A DNA stretch of 27,112 bases from an uncultured Collinsella sp. (GCA_900762355.1 CAAFGE010000039.1:1-27112), one strand, 5' to 3'. Positions 7,613 through 15,990 are shown, counted from the stretch's first letter. Program-made: numbers and translations. The notes: generated by a model from the sequence alone, not told the origin.

Positions 7613-7629
7613 TTTACCAATCCGGTAAA
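7613..7629. promoter_or_regulatory. Candidate LacI-family operator between lacI and murB
   Basis: TTTACCAATCCGGTAAA is an inverted repeat with 6-base arms (TTTACC/GGTAAA) and a 5-base centre. It lies 73 bases upstream of the lacI-family start, between two divergent genes, where an autoregulatory operator would be expected. Binding is inferred. Confidence 0.35.
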
Positions 7630-7684
7630 CGGCACTTTTATCGCCGCCAGCGCGAGCCGATTGGTGCATTGGGGTCAGGTTACT

Positions 7685-7715
7685 TTGCACCAAATCCATC
7701 CGGGTGGGGTATATT
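7685..7715 (+). promoter_or_regulatory. Possible murB promoter
   Basis: A -10-like TATATT at 7710-7715 and a -35-like TTGCAC at 7685-7690, 19 bases apart, precede the murB start by about 45 bases. The spacing is slightly long, so the match is modest. Confidence 0.3.
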
Positions 7716-7758
7716 GCATTCGATTGATGAAAACGACCACCATAAGGCGGATATTTGT

Positions 7759-8721
7759 ATGCACGAGAATGACTTTTTTAACGAGGACCTGCTCTGCGCG
7801 CTCGCCGGTGTTGCCGGCGAGGACAACGTGCTCATGAGCGAGCCCATGCGCGAGCACACCACGTTTAAGATCGGCGGTCCGGCCGATGTCTTCGTCACGC
7901 CCGACACCGAGCAGGGACTCGTCGCCACGCTCGACACCTGCTTCCGTTGCGATCTGCCGCTCACCGTCGTGGGCAACGGTTCCGACCTGCTCGTCGGCGA
8001 CAAGGGCATCCGAGGTGTCGTCGTGGCACTGGGCGAAGGCCTCTCCAACATTACCGTCGACGGCACGCATGTCACAGCAGCAGCCGGCGCGCTGCTCTCG
8101 GATGTCGCGGCCGCTGCAGCCGAGGCCGGCCTTACCGGCATGGAGCCCATCTCGGGCATCCCCGGCTCGATCGGCGGCGCCTGCTATATGAACGCCGGTG
8201 CCTACGGCGCCTGCATGGCCGATGTTCTGGAGTCCGTGCGCGTCTACAAGCCCGCGCGCGTCCTCGACGACGGCACGCGCGGCAGCGGCAACATCATTGA
8301 GTTCGATGTCGACGAGCTTAACCTGGGCTATCGCAAGAGCCGCATTGCCGACGACGGCTTTATCGTGCTCTCCGCCACCTTTAACCTCGCCCCGGGCAAC
8401 GCCGCGATGATCAAGGCCGACATGGACGACTACCGCCAGCGCCGCGAGGACAAGCAGCCGCTCGACATGCCGAGTGCCGGCTCCACCTTCAAGCGCCCCG
8501 AGGGTCACTTTGCCGGCAAGCTCATCATGGACGCCGGCCTGCGCGGCCACGCCATCGGCGGCGCACAGGTAAGCGAAAAGCACTGCGGCTTCATCGTCAA
8601 CGCCGACCACGCCACCGCCGCCGACGTCGACGAACTCATCCGCCACATCCAATCCGAGGTAAAGCAGCAGTTCGACGTAGACCTAGAACCCGAAGTCCAC
8701 CGAGTAGGCGAATTTTTATAA
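7759..8721 (+). CDS. murB: UDP-N-acetylenolpyruvoylglucosamine reductase MurB
   Basis: This cytoplasmic flavoenzyme reduces UDP-GlcNAc-enolpyruvate with NADPH to UDP-MurNAc, the second committed step of peptidoglycan synthesis. The 320-residue protein has the FAD-binding segments TTFKIGGPADVFV (34-46), VVGNGSDLLVG (70-80) and PISGIPGSIGGACYMNAGAYG (130-150), then YRKSRI near 191-196. The proton-donor serine is Ser242 in SAGSTFKRP, and the C-terminal glutamate is Glu312 in LEPEVHRVG; both are the known MurB catalytic positions. The start at 7759 has AAGGCGG upstream; the frame is open further upstream, but the extra residues are not MurB-like. It stands alone, divergent from lacI and convergent with the wall hydrolase, and is followed by a hairpin terminator. 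Confidence 0.97.
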   Translation: MHENDFFNEDLLCALAGVAGEDNVLMSEPMREHTTFKIGGPADVFVTPDTEQGLVATLDTCFRCDLPLTVVGNGSDLLVGDKGIRGVVVALGEGLSNITVDGTHVTAAAGALLSDVAAAAAEAGLTGMEPISGIPGSIGGACYMNAGAYGACMADVLESVRVYKPARVLDDGTRGSGNIIEFDVDELNLGYRKSRIADDGFIVLSATFNLAPGNAAMIKADMDDYRQRREDKQPLDMPSAGSTFKRPEGHFAGKLIMDAGLRGHAIGGAQVSEKHCGFIVNADHATAADVDELIRHIQSEVKQQFDVDLEPEVHRVGEFL

Positions 8722-8724
8722 ATA

Positions 8725-8746
8725 GAAGGCCCCGAAAGGGGCCTTC
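8725..8746 (+). terminator. murB terminator hairpin
   Basis: A perfect 9-bp GC-rich stem (GAAGGCCCC/GGGGCCTTC) closed by a GAAA tetraloop begins 4 bases after the murB stop codon. The following bases are only weakly T-rich (ACCATATTTATT). Confidence 0.8.
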
Positions 8747-8797
8747 ACCATATTTATTCAGACAACCAGTCCGGTGTGTTGTGCTCTGAACCCGGAA

Positions 8798-8928
8798 GGT
8801 CCCGGGCTGTCCGCGCGGCATAAGGTTGATCGCGAGTTCCGCACGAGCCGGAGAGCACTTAATGTGCTCTCCGTGCGAGCAGGACTGTCCGAGCAGGCAA
8901 CCTTATGCCGCGCGGGCAGCCCGGGACC
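8798..8928. repeat. Large nested inverted repeat between murB and the CHAP/NlpC-like gene
   Basis: Two 31-base arms (8798-8828 and 8898-8928) pair with a single G-U-type mismatch. Between them sits a second perfect hairpin of 10 bp (8849-8858 with 8864-8873, loop TTAAT). The whole 131-base unit fills most of the convergent gap between murB and the wall hydrolase and codes for nothing credible. It could fold as a large cruciform or as a two-way transcription barrier. Confidence 0.8.
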
Positions 8929-8946
8929 AACCAGCTCAAACCGCAG

Positions 8947-10152
8947 CTACGACAGCGCAATACCGCCAAGCCAGCCCCAACGCACGCCAGAGCCAGTACC
9001 ATAGAAGCTAATAAACGAATCAAGCGACTTCGACGTAATGGCACCCTCGTTGCTCATAACGATGCCGCCGCCAACGTAGATACCCACATGACCGTAGATA
9101 AGGCCCGGAGCACCCGTGCCGCTGTGCGAGGAATCGGCCACGATCATGCCCACCTGCAGCGCCGAGCGGTCGGAGCTATAGCACCAGGCGTTGAACATGT
9201 CACACGCGTTGCCGCCAAAATAGCCCACGCCGGCATTGCGGAAGACGTTGGTAACCCAGGCAGCACACCAGCCCTGGCCGGGAGAAGGCGTCGAGTAGCA
9301 CGCATTGACGACGGCCTGCTGCTTGCCCGAACCGCCCGTCTGTTGCGGGGTGCCGCCGGCATACGAGCCGCCACCCGAGCTCGAGCCACCCGAAGAAGAG
9401 CCCGTGTTCGCAGAGGCCGCGGCTGCCGCAGCCGCCTTCCTAGCGGCCTCCTCGGCCTGGGCGGCAGCGAGAATCTCGGAATCGCGCTGAGCCATGAGTT
9501 CCTTGACGTCGTCGGAAAGACCGTTCAGCACGGTCTGGACTTCTTGCTGCTTGGCCTGCATATCCTGCATCTGAGCCGTCTGCTGGTCCTTGAGTTTCTC
9601 CAAGTTGGCCTTTTGTGCTTCGAGCTCGGTCTTCTGCGCGTCGAGCTCAGCCTGAATCGTCTGGATATCCTCGATGGCATCGCGGTCGCTCTTGTTGATC
9701 TTCTCAACGTAATGCGCGTTGGCGACGAGTTCCTCAAACGAGCCAGAGGCCAGCAGCAGCGACAGGATATTCGTACCGCCGGACTTGTAGCTGGCGGCCA
9801 CGCGATCGGAAAGGTCGTTGCGCTTCTTCTTGAGCTCGGCCTTCTTTTCATCGATCTGGGCCTGTGTGTCGTCAATCTTGCCCTGGACATTCTCAATGTC
9901 GTTGAGGGTCTGGGCATTCTTGTTGGCCAGCGCCGCATACTCATTTGCGATGCTGTCGAGCTGGGCCTGAACCTCGTCGAGCTGGGCCTGGGCGGCATTC
10001 AATTTATCGGTGGTTTCTTTGGAAGCCTCCGCCGCATGGGCGCGAGTGGGCAGGCCGAAAAGAACTGCCGCAGAAGCGGCGCCGAACAGGGCCTTAAGGG
10101 CAGTGCGGCGCGAGAGCTCCTGGGAAAGGATGGAATCGCTGTTTGGTGACAT
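8947..10152 (-). CDS. Tat-exported coiled-coil peptidoglycan hydrolase (CHAP/NlpC-P60-like)
   Basis: A 401-residue secreted protein likely to cut peptidoglycan cross-bridges during division or growth. Residues 1-40 are a twin-arginine signal (SRRTALK at 14-20, hydrophobic core, cleavage after ARAHA-like 'RAHA'). Residues about 45-245 are a long coiled coil rich in Q/E/K/A, as in PcsB- and RipA-type hydrolases. Residues about 245-277 are an Ala- then Gly/Ser-rich linker. The final ~124 residues are a cysteine-hydrolase domain with GWCAAWV (Cys296), YGHVGIYVG (His355) and a polar SNEG. The Shine-Dalgarno CGGAG precedes the start at 10150-10152. The exact family (CHAP versus NlpC/P60) is not certain; the Cys/His order fits both. 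Confidence 0.88.
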   Translation of the reverse strand: MSPNSDSILSQELSRRTALKALFGAASAAVLFGLPTRAHAAEASKETTDKLNAAQAQLDEVQAQLDSIANEYAALANKNAQTLNDIENVQGKIDDTQAQIDEKKAELKKKRNDLSDRVAASYKSGGTNILSLLLASGSFEELVANAHYVEKINKSDRDAIEDIQTIQAELDAQKTELEAQKANLEKLKDQQTAQMQDMQAKQQEVQTVLNGLSDDVKELMAQRDSEILAAAQAEEAARKAAAAAAASANTGSSSGGSSSGGGSYAGGTPQQTGGSGKQQAVVNACYSTPSPGQGWCAAWVTNVFRNAGVGYFGGNACDMFNAWCYSSDRSALQVGMIVADSSHSGTGAPGLIYGHVGIYVGGGIVMSNEGAITSKSLDSFISFYGTGSGVRWGWLGGIALS

Positions 10153-10418
10153 ATGTACTCCGTTACATGCTTATTTATATGTCGCTCAACTCATACATAT
10201 TAGCGTACATATGGCGCGTCCCAACGATTTCCACGAACGGCAGGAAACTACAAGGTCGGCGGCTCGTAAGCAATTGTCAAATTTGAGGTAACAATTGAGC
10301 AAGCTCTTATATGAGTACGTTAACATAATCCTCTGCTTTTCCTACAGTGCACCATTTGGGCGTCCCCGCCTGCGCTATACTCCCCTCTAGAAGTGTTCCT
10401 GATTCGATAGGAGACTAC
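10153..10418. promoter_or_regulatory. Divergent promoter region, wall hydrolase / galE
   Basis: This 266-base AT-rich gap drives two divergent genes. Several ACATAT/ATATGT words flank the hydrolase start. An inverted repeat CAATTGT/ACAATTG is separated by about a dozen bases around 10270-10296. On the plus strand TATACT at 10376-10381 is a credible galE -10 element about 40 bases before its start; no good -35 is seen. Confidence 0.4.
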
Positions 10419-11480
10419 ATGTCCAAAGCACTCGACCCCAAAGACACCTGCGTCCTCGTTACCGGTGGCGCCGGCTTTATCGGCTCGCACACCGTCGTTC
10501 AGCTGCTCGAGGGTGGCTACCAGGTCGTCATCGTCGATGATCTCTCCAACTCCAGCGCCGTCGCCGTCGACCGCGTCAAGACCATCGTGGGCGACGAGGC
10601 CGCCAAGAACCTCACCTTCTACGAGGCCAACGTGCTCGACCGCGATGCGATGAACAAGATCTTCGATACCCATCAGATCGACCGTGTCATCCACTTTGCC
10701 GGCTTTAAGGCCGTCGGCGAGTCGGTGAGCAAGCCCGTCGAGTACTACCACAACAACATCGAGAACACCCTGGTGCTCATCGACGTCATGCGCAACCATG
10801 GCTGCAAGTCCATCATCTTCTCGAGCTCCTCGACCGTCTACGGCGACCCGGACAACCCGCCCGTCACCGAGGAAGACCCCAAGAAGCCCGCAACCAACCC
10901 CTATGGCTGGACCAAGTGGATGATCGAGCAGATCCTTATGGACGTCCACACCGCCGACCCCGAGTGGGACGTCGTGCTGCTCCGTTACTTCAACCCCATC
11001 GGCGCTCATCCGTCGGGCCTGATCGGCGAGGACCCCAAGGGCATCCCCAACAACCTGGTGCCCTATGTCGCCCAGGTCGCCGTGGGCAAGCTCGAGGCCG
11101 TTCAGGTCTTTGGCAACGACTACCCCACCCCCGACGGCACCGGCGTGCGCGACTACATCCACGTGTGCGATCTGGCCTCTGGTCACGTTGCCGCCCTTAA
11201 CTGGATGAACGGCAAGACCGGCGTCGAGATCTTTAACCTGGGCACCGGCACCGGCACCTCGGTACTCGAGGTCGTCGCTGCTTTCTCCAAGGCCTGCGGC
11301 AAGGAGCTGCCCTATGTGATCCGCGAGCGCCGCGCCGGCGACATCGCCGCCAACTGGTGCGATGCCTCCAAGGCCGAGCGCATGATGGGCTGGAAGGCCC
11401 AGTACGACATCGCGGACATGTGCCGCGATAGCTGGAACTGGCAGAGCCACAACCCCAACGGCTTCGCCGACGCCGAGTAG
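10419..11480 (+). CDS. galE: UDP-glucose 4-epimerase GalE
   Basis: This enzyme interconverts UDP-glucose and UDP-galactose with tightly bound NAD, serving galactose use and supply of wall or capsule sugars. The 353-residue protein has the NAD-binding loop TGGAGFIGSH (15-24) and DDLSNSS (40-46). The catalytic region is FSSSSTVYGDP (134-144), followed by Tyr162 and Lys166 in PYGWTKWMIE (the YxxxK pair of short-chain dehydrogenases). The C-terminal GTGVRDYIHVCDLASGH and FNLGTGTGTSVLEV are typical GalE signatures. The start at 10419 has AGGAGA five bases upstream. No other galactose (Leloir) genes are next to it; its neighbours are a wall hydrolase and the malQ-glgP pair. A strong terminator follows. 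Confidence 0.97.
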   Translation: MSKALDPKDTCVLVTGGAGFIGSHTVVQLLEGGYQVVIVDDLSNSSAVAVDRVKTIVGDEAAKNLTFYEANVLDRDAMNKIFDTHQIDRVIHFAGFKAVGESVSKPVEYYHNNIENTLVLIDVMRNHGCKSIIFSSSSTVYGDPDNPPVTEEDPKKPATNPYGWTKWMIEQILMDVHTADPEWDVVLLRYFNPIGAHPSGLIGEDPKGIPNNLVPYVAQVAVGKLEAVQVFGNDYPTPDGTGVRDYIHVCDLASGHVAALNWMNGKTGVEIFNLGTGTGTSVLEVVAAFSKACGKELPYVIRERRAGDIAANWCDASKAERMMGWKAQYDIADMCRDSWNWQSHNPNGFADAE

Positions 11481-11502
11481 CAAAAACCTACATACCGTTC
11501 TT

Positions 11503-11537
11503 GCCCCGATCTCACGTTGTGAGGTCGGGGCTTTTTT
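11503..11537 (+). terminator. Rho-independent terminator of galE
   Basis: A 13-bp stem (11503-11515 with 11519-11531, one G-U pair) with a GTT loop is followed directly by six T residues. This is a textbook intrinsic terminator 22 bases after the galE stop. Confidence 0.93.
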
Positions 11538-11591
11538 CATGGCATGTAGCCATTCGCCGAAAATCGACCAACTTTTTTATCTTGCCTGTAC

Positions 11592-11616
11592 ATGTTTAAA
11601 CAACATGTTTTACAAT
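11592..11616 (+). promoter_or_regulatory. malQ promoter region with TreR-type operator
   Basis: ATGTTTAAACAA (11592-11603) matches the TTGTTTAAACAA palindrome also found around the ABC operon and the PTS fusion gene. A -10-like TACAAT lies at 11611-11616, with a weak -35 (TGTACA) at 11587-11592. The operator would sit between the two promoter elements, a classic repression position. The malQ start is about 85 bases further on. Confidence 0.45.
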
Positions 11617-11701
11617 AGGCGTATCGAATCAGAACATCGGAGGCGGACTGCACACCCATCGGCAGGCCGACCCCACAACAAGAAGGTTGGTGAGCGCATT
11701 C

Positions 11702-13207
11702 ATGGAGCGTGCAAGCGGCGTCCTCATGCCCGTCTCATCTCTGCCCGGACCATACGGAATCGGCGGCTTTGGCTGGAATGCCTACGACTTCGTCGATTTT
11801 CTCGCCTCGTGCAAACAACATTACTGGCAGATTCTGCCCCTTACGACGACCAGCTATGGCGATTCGCCTTATCAGTCGTTCTCGGCCCGCGCAGGCAACC
11901 CCAACTTTATCGACTTTGCCGAGCTTATCGAGGCAGGGTATCTGGAGCAGCGCGATATCGATGGCGTGTATCTGGGATCCGACCCCAGCAATGTCGACTA
12001 CGGTGCTATCTTTGGCGGCCGCCGTCAGATTCTCGACCGCGCCGCCGAGCGCTTTGCTGCCGACAAGCCGGCCGATTTCGATGACTTTATCCAGGCCAAC
12101 GAGGACTGGCTCATCCCCTACTGTGAGTTCATGACCGTCAAAGAGGAGTGCGGTCTCAAGGCGTTTTGGGAGTGGCCCGCGGAGCTCCGCACCCGCGGCG
12201 AGGCTTCCGCCAAGGTCTGCGCCGACCATCCGGCGCGTATGCTCTACCACCAGATGACGCAGTACTTCTTCGATCGCCAGTGGAGCCGCCTCAAGGCCTA
12301 TGCCAACGAGCGCGACATTCTCATCATCGGCGACCTGCCCATCTATGTCTCGCGTGACTCCGTCGAGATGTGGGCGACACCTGAGCTCTTTAAGATCGAC
12401 GCCGCCGGCAATCCCGTGAGCGTCGCCGGCACGCCGCCCGACCAGTTCTCGGCCACCGGCCAGTACTGGGGCAACCCCATCTACGACTGGGACGCCATGG
12501 AGGCCGACGGCTTCTCCTGGTGGGAGGGCCGCATTCGCGCCGCCCTCGACATGTACGACGTCATCCGCCTGGATCACTTCCGCGGCTTCGAGGCCTATTG
12601 GGAGGTGCCGTTCTCCTCGCCTGATTCGTCCTACGGTTCGTGGACGCAGGGTCCAGGCCTCAAGCTCTTCAAGACACTCGAGGAAAAGCTCGGCACGCTG
12701 CCCATCATCGCCGAGGACCTGGGCTTCCTCACCCCCGGCGTCATCGATATGCGCGACAACTCGGGCTTCCCCGGCATGAAGATCCTGCAGTTTGCCTTTG
12801 AGGGCACCAACTCGTACTACCTGCCGCACAACTACATTGCCAACACCGTCGCCTACGTGGGCACTCACGACAACGAGACGGCACGCGGCTGGTTTGAAGG
12901 AACGGCTACCCCGCGTCAGCGCGAGCAGACAGCCCTGTACACCCATCAGCAGGCCGGCGAACCCATCGCCGACGCGCTCAACCGAACCATCGCGGCCAGC
13001 GTGAGCGACACGTGCATCTACACCATGCAGGACCTGCTCAACTTGGGCAACGAGGCGCGCATCAACACCCCTGCCACGCTGGGCGGCAACTGGACCTGGC
13101 GCATGCTCGACGGCGCCATCACCCGCGAGCTCGAGCACAAACTCACCGACTGGACCGAGACCTACTTCCGCATCCCGTCGGAAGCCGAAATCGAGCTTCC
13201 TCAATAG
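11702..13207 (+). CDS. malQ: 4-alpha-glucanotransferase (amylomaltase) MalQ
   Basis: This cytoplasmic GH77 enzyme moves alpha-1,4-glucan segments between maltodextrins, releasing glucose and making chains long enough for phosphorylase. The 501-residue protein begins MERASGVLMPVSSLPGPYGIGGFG, the usual GH77 opening. The catalytic residues are visible: nucleophile Asp291 in RLDHFRGF, acid/base Glu338 in IIAEDLGFLTP, and Asp390 in GTHDNE. The ATG at 11702 is chosen because GGTGAG lies 7 bases upstream; TTG (11687) and GTG (11690) are in-frame alternatives. It is followed after 128 bases by glgP, and together they degrade maltodextrin to glucose and glucose-1-phosphate. Confidence 0.96.
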   Translation: MERASGVLMPVSSLPGPYGIGGFGWNAYDFVDFLASCKQHYWQILPLTTTSYGDSPYQSFSARAGNPNFIDFAELIEAGYLEQRDIDGVYLGSDPSNVDYGAIFGGRRQILDRAAERFAADKPADFDDFIQANEDWLIPYCEFMTVKEECGLKAFWEWPAELRTRGEASAKVCADHPARMLYHQMTQYFFDRQWSRLKAYANERDILIIGDLPIYVSRDSVEMWATPELFKIDAAGNPVSVAGTPPDQFSATGQYWGNPIYDWDAMEADGFSWWEGRIRAALDMYDVIRLDHFRGFEAYWEVPFSSPDSSYGSWTQGPGLKLFKTLEEKLGTLPIIAEDLGFLTPGVIDMRDNSGFPGMKILQFAFEGTNSYYLPHNYIANTVAYVGTHDNETARGWFEGTATPRQREQTALYTHQQAGEPIADALNRTIAASVSDTCIYTMQDLLNLGNEARINTPATLGGNWTWRMLDGAITRELEHKLTDWTETYFRIPSEAEIELPQ

Positions 13208-13254
13208 GAGCTACCGCGCCCGACCCCTCCCCACCGTGCGGACGCGCTTGCTTA

Positions 13255-13288
13255 CCCGCGCGAGGCCACCCCAATCCCCTCGCGCGGG
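13255..13288 (+). other. Intercistronic stem-loop between malQ and glgP
   Basis: A perfect 11-bp GC stem (13255-13265 with 13278-13288, 12-base loop) sits in the 128-base gap. Only ATTCTT follows, so full termination is unlikely. It may act as a partial terminator or as a block to 3' decay of the malQ message. Confidence 0.65.
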
Positions 13289-13335
13289 ATTCTTATGAAT
13301 TGCAGACATGTAATCAACCCATTACAGGAGGAAAC

Positions 13336-15603
13336 ATGCCCCAAATTAACCTCATGGAACTCGCCGAGCAGTCTTTTGGCACCTCGCTCGAGCAGCTCGA
13401 CGACCGTCGCATTTACAAGCTGCTGGTCAAACTCGTGCAGGAGCGCTCCGCCGCCTGCCCGCTCAACAACGGCAAGAAAAAGCTCTATTACATTTCCGCC
13501 GAATTTTTGATCGGCAAGCTGCTCATCAACAACATGATCGACCTCGGCATCTACGACGAGGTTAAGGACCAGCTCACCGCCGCAGGCCACGACCTCAACA
13601 AGATCGAGGAGTTCGAGGTCGAGCCGTCGCTCGGCAACGGCGGCCTGGGCCGCCTGGCCGCATGCTTCCTGGATTCCATCGCCACGCTGGGCTTGACCGG
13701 CGATGGCGTGGGCCTCAACTATCACTACGGCCTGTTCCGTCAGCGCTTTGTCGACAACCAGCAGAAGGCCGTCCCCGACGAGTGGCTCGGTGAGCAGGAC
13801 ATCCTAGTCGACGACGACCGCTCCTACACCGTCGAGTTCGGCGATTTTGCCGTTACCTCCAAGCTCGTCAACATCGATGTGCCCGGTTACGGCCAGCCCA
13901 CCAAGAACCGTCTGCGCCTGTTCGACCTGGCGAGCGTCGACGACGGCCTGGTCCCCGGCAGCTCCATCGACTTCGACAAGACCGAGATCGCCAAAAACCT
14001 CACCTTGTTCCTCTACCCCGACGATTCTGACGAGCAGGGCCGCCTGCTTCGCATCTACCAGGAATACTTCATGGTGAGCAACGCCGCCCAGCTCCTGATC
14101 GACGAGGCCATCGAGCGCGGCAGCAACCTGCACGATCTGGCCGACTACGCCGTGGTCCAAATTAACGACACGCACCCCACCATGGTCATCCCCGAGCTCA
14201 TTCGCTTGCTCACCACCGAGCATGGCATCGAGTTTGACGAGGCCGTGACCATCGTACGCTCCATGGTCGCCTACACTAACCACACGATTCTTGCCGAGGC
14301 GCTCGAGAAGTGGCCGCTCGTCAGCCTGCAGAAGGTCTCCCCTGCCATCGCCGACATTATCGTCAAGCTCGATGAGATCGCGAAGGCCGAGCACGATGAC
14401 CCGCGCGTCGCCATCATCGACGAATACGACACCGTCCACATGGCCCACATGGACATCCACTTTGGCTTCTCCATCAACGGCGTAGCCGCCCTCCACACCA
14501 AGATCCTGGAGGACACCGAGCTTCATCCGTTCTACGAGATCTATCCCGAGAAGTTCTCCAACAAGACCAACGGCATCACCTTCCGCCGCTGGATCCATGG
14601 GGCCAACCCCGCGCTCGCCAGCCTGCTCGACGATGTGATCGGCACCGACTGGCGCAGCACCGGCGATCTGAGCAAACTCGCCAAGTTCGCCGACGACAAG
14701 GATGTTCTTGAGCGCCTGGCCGCCACCAAGGTCGAGGCCAAGGCCATCATGCGCCAGTTCATGGCGCTCGAGCAGGGCGTGACCATTCCCTCCAACGCCA
14801 TCATCGACGTCCAGGTCAAGCGCATCCACGAGTACAAGCGTCAGCAGATGCTCGCGCTCTACATCATCTGGAAGTACTTCGATATCAAGAACGGCAACAG
14901 GCCTAAGCACCCCGTCACCATCATCTTTGGCGGCAAGGCGGCGCCTGCCTACACTATCGCGCAGGACATCATCCATCTGATCCTGACGCTGTCGCAGTGG
15001 ATTGCAAACGACCCCGACGTGGCTCCCTACCTGCAGGTTGTCATGATCGAGAACTACAACGTCACCGCCGCCGAGCGCGTGATCCCCGCCGCTGACATCT
15101 CCGAGCAGATCAGCCTGGCCTCCAAGGAGGCGAGCGGCACCTCCAACATGAAGTTCATGCTCAACGGCGCCCTAACCCTGTGCACGCTCGACGGTGCCAA
15201 CGTGGAGATTGCCGAGCTCGTGGGCGACGAGAACATCTATACCTTTGGTGCCTCGTCCAAACAGGTCGAGCAGCTCTACGCCGACGGCACCTACAACGCC
15301 GGTGCGCTCTACCGCAAGCCCGGAATTAAACTGCTGGTGGACTTCATCACCAACCCAGCCTTTATGGCAACCGGCAACGCCGAGCGCCTGCAGCGCCTGC
15401 ACGACGACATTAAGGGCAAGGACTGGTTTATGGCCCTGCTCGACATTGAGGAGTACATCCAGACCAAGGAGCGCGTGCTGGCCGACTACGAGGACCAGGA
15501 CGCCTGGATGCGCAAGGCGCTCATCAATATCGCCAACGCCGGCACCTTCTCGTCCGACCGTACGATCTCCCAGTACAACGACGAGATCTGGCACCTGAGC
15601 TAA
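13336..15603 (+). CDS. glgP: Glycogen/maltodextrin phosphorylase
   Basis: This PLP enzyme (GT35) cleaves alpha-1,4-glucans with phosphate to glucose-1-phosphate in the cytoplasm. The 755-residue protein has the substrate-site block VEPSLGNGGLGRLAACFLDS near residue 95-112, INDTHPT, and NKTNGITFRRW. Near the C-terminus is EASGTSNMKFMLNGALTLCTLDGANVE, in which Lys606 holds PLP. It is shorter than the roughly 800-residue E. coli enzymes, as in many Gram-positive relatives. The start at 13336 has a near-perfect AGGAGG ribosome site; the frame is open about 320 bases further upstream, but that part overlaps malQ. Together with MalQ it completes breakdown of dextrins brought in by the ABC transporter. 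malP is an equally valid name. Confidence 0.96.
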   Translation: MPQINLMELAEQSFGTSLEQLDDRRIYKLLVKLVQERSAACPLNNGKKKLYYISAEFLIGKLLINNMIDLGIYDEVKDQLTAAGHDLNKIEEFEVEPSLGNGGLGRLAACFLDSIATLGLTGDGVGLNYHYGLFRQRFVDNQQKAVPDEWLGEQDILVDDDRSYTVEFGDFAVTSKLVNIDVPGYGQPTKNRLRLFDLASVDDGLVPGSSIDFDKTEIAKNLTLFLYPDDSDEQGRLLRIYQEYFMVSNAAQLLIDEAIERGSNLHDLADYAVVQINDTHPTMVIPELIRLLTTEHGIEFDEAVTIVRSMVAYTNHTILAEALEKWPLVSLQKVSPAIADIIVKLDEIAKAEHDDPRVAIIDEYDTVHMAHMDIHFGFSINGVAALHTKILEDTELHPFYEIYPEKFSNKTNGITFRRWIHGANPALASLLDDVIGTDWRSTGDLSKLAKFADDKDVLERLAATKVEAKAIMRQFMALEQGVTIPSNAIIDVQVKRIHEYKRQQMLALYIIWKYFDIKNGNRPKHPVTIIFGGKAAPAYTIAQDIIHLILTLSQWIANDPDVAPYLQVVMIENYNVTAAERVIPAADISEQISLASKEASGTSNMKFMLNGALTLCTLDGANVEIAELVGDENIYTFGASSKQVEQLYADGTYNAGALYRKPGIKLLVDFITNPAFMATGNAERLQRLHDDIKGKDWFMALLDIEEYIQTKERVLADYEDQDAWMRKALINIANAGTFSSDRTISQYNDEIWHLS

Positions 15604-15628
15604 TTCGGTTTCATCGCCCATCCTCTTG

Positions 15629-15662
15629 AAAACGGAGCCACGGCAACGCGGCTCCGTTTTTT
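15629..15662 (+). terminator. Rho-independent terminator of glgP
   Basis: A perfect 11-bp stem (15629-15639 with 15650-15660) and 10-base loop start 26 bases after the glgP stop. The stem ends in T residues that continue to 15662, giving a six-T tail. Confidence 0.9.
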
Positions 15663-15701
15663 GTGCCCGCACGTTACCCTGTGATCCGACTCGGCCAAAC
15701 A

Positions 15702-15918
15702 ATCTCGATCCATAACAACTACTCAACCAAAACGGTCCCAGCTGTTACAGATTGAGACATACCGGCCCCTCCCCTTGGGTTTATCTCAATCTGTAACATC
15801 TAGCAGGTGAAATTCGCCTTTGGTGTTACAGATTTAGATGAAATGGTTAGCTCAGCGGAACCGTCTCGATCTGTAACATCTAACGTCCGAAATCGGCCCT
15901 ATCCGTTACAGATCGAGA
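15702..15918. repeat. Array of alternately inverted 15-bp repeats (TGTTACAGATTGAGA family)
   Basis: Five good copies alternate in orientation: forward 15743-15757, reverse 15784-15798, forward 15824-15838, reverse 15864-15878 and forward 15904-15918. A decayed reverse copy lies at 15702-15717. The starts of successive copies are 40-41 bases apart, a strikingly even spacing. The unit is TGTTACAGATYGAGA. The first forward/reverse pair is a perfect 15-bp inverted repeat. The spacers are dissimilar. The array lies between the glgP terminator and the ABC operon terminator, and no coding frame explains it. Confidence 0.85.
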
Positions 15919-15951
15919 CAAACGACCGGTCAGACAGTCCCAACACAAAGA

Positions 15952-15990
15952 AAGGCTCCCCTCTCGCCCAGTGGACGGGAGGGGAGCCTT
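15952..15990 (-). terminator. Terminator hairpin of the ABC transporter operon
   Basis: A perfect 12-bp stem (15952-15963 with 15979-15990) with a 15-base loop lies 69 bases past the stop of the ATPase gene on the minus strand. The minus-strand tail TTTCTTTG is moderately T-rich. The hairpin could also stop plus-strand transcripts. Confidence 0.7.

Noticed and set aside
7541..7699. An N-terminal extension of the LacI regulator
   Set aside because: LacI proteins start at the helix-turn-helix. The ATG at 7540 has a strong ribosome site, and the upstream part covers the promoter and candidate operator.
10320..11540. A 406-codon minus-strand open frame opposite galE
   Set aside because: Antisense shadow. 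It also runs through the galE terminator, and galE motifs are complete.
11735..13204. A 489-codon minus-strand open frame opposite malQ
   Set aside because: It is a mirror of GC-rich malQ codons with no recognisable domain and no ribosome site. MalQ has all its catalytic residues in the plus frame.
13012..13335. An N-terminal extension of glycogen phosphorylase
   Set aside because: The added residues are His/Arg-rich, overlap malQ in another frame, and contain the malQ-glgP hairpin. The AGGAGG site fixes the start at 13336.
15743..15918. A short CRISPR array
   Set aside because: The repeats alternate in orientation, are only 15 bases and vary in sequence, and no cas gene is nearby.
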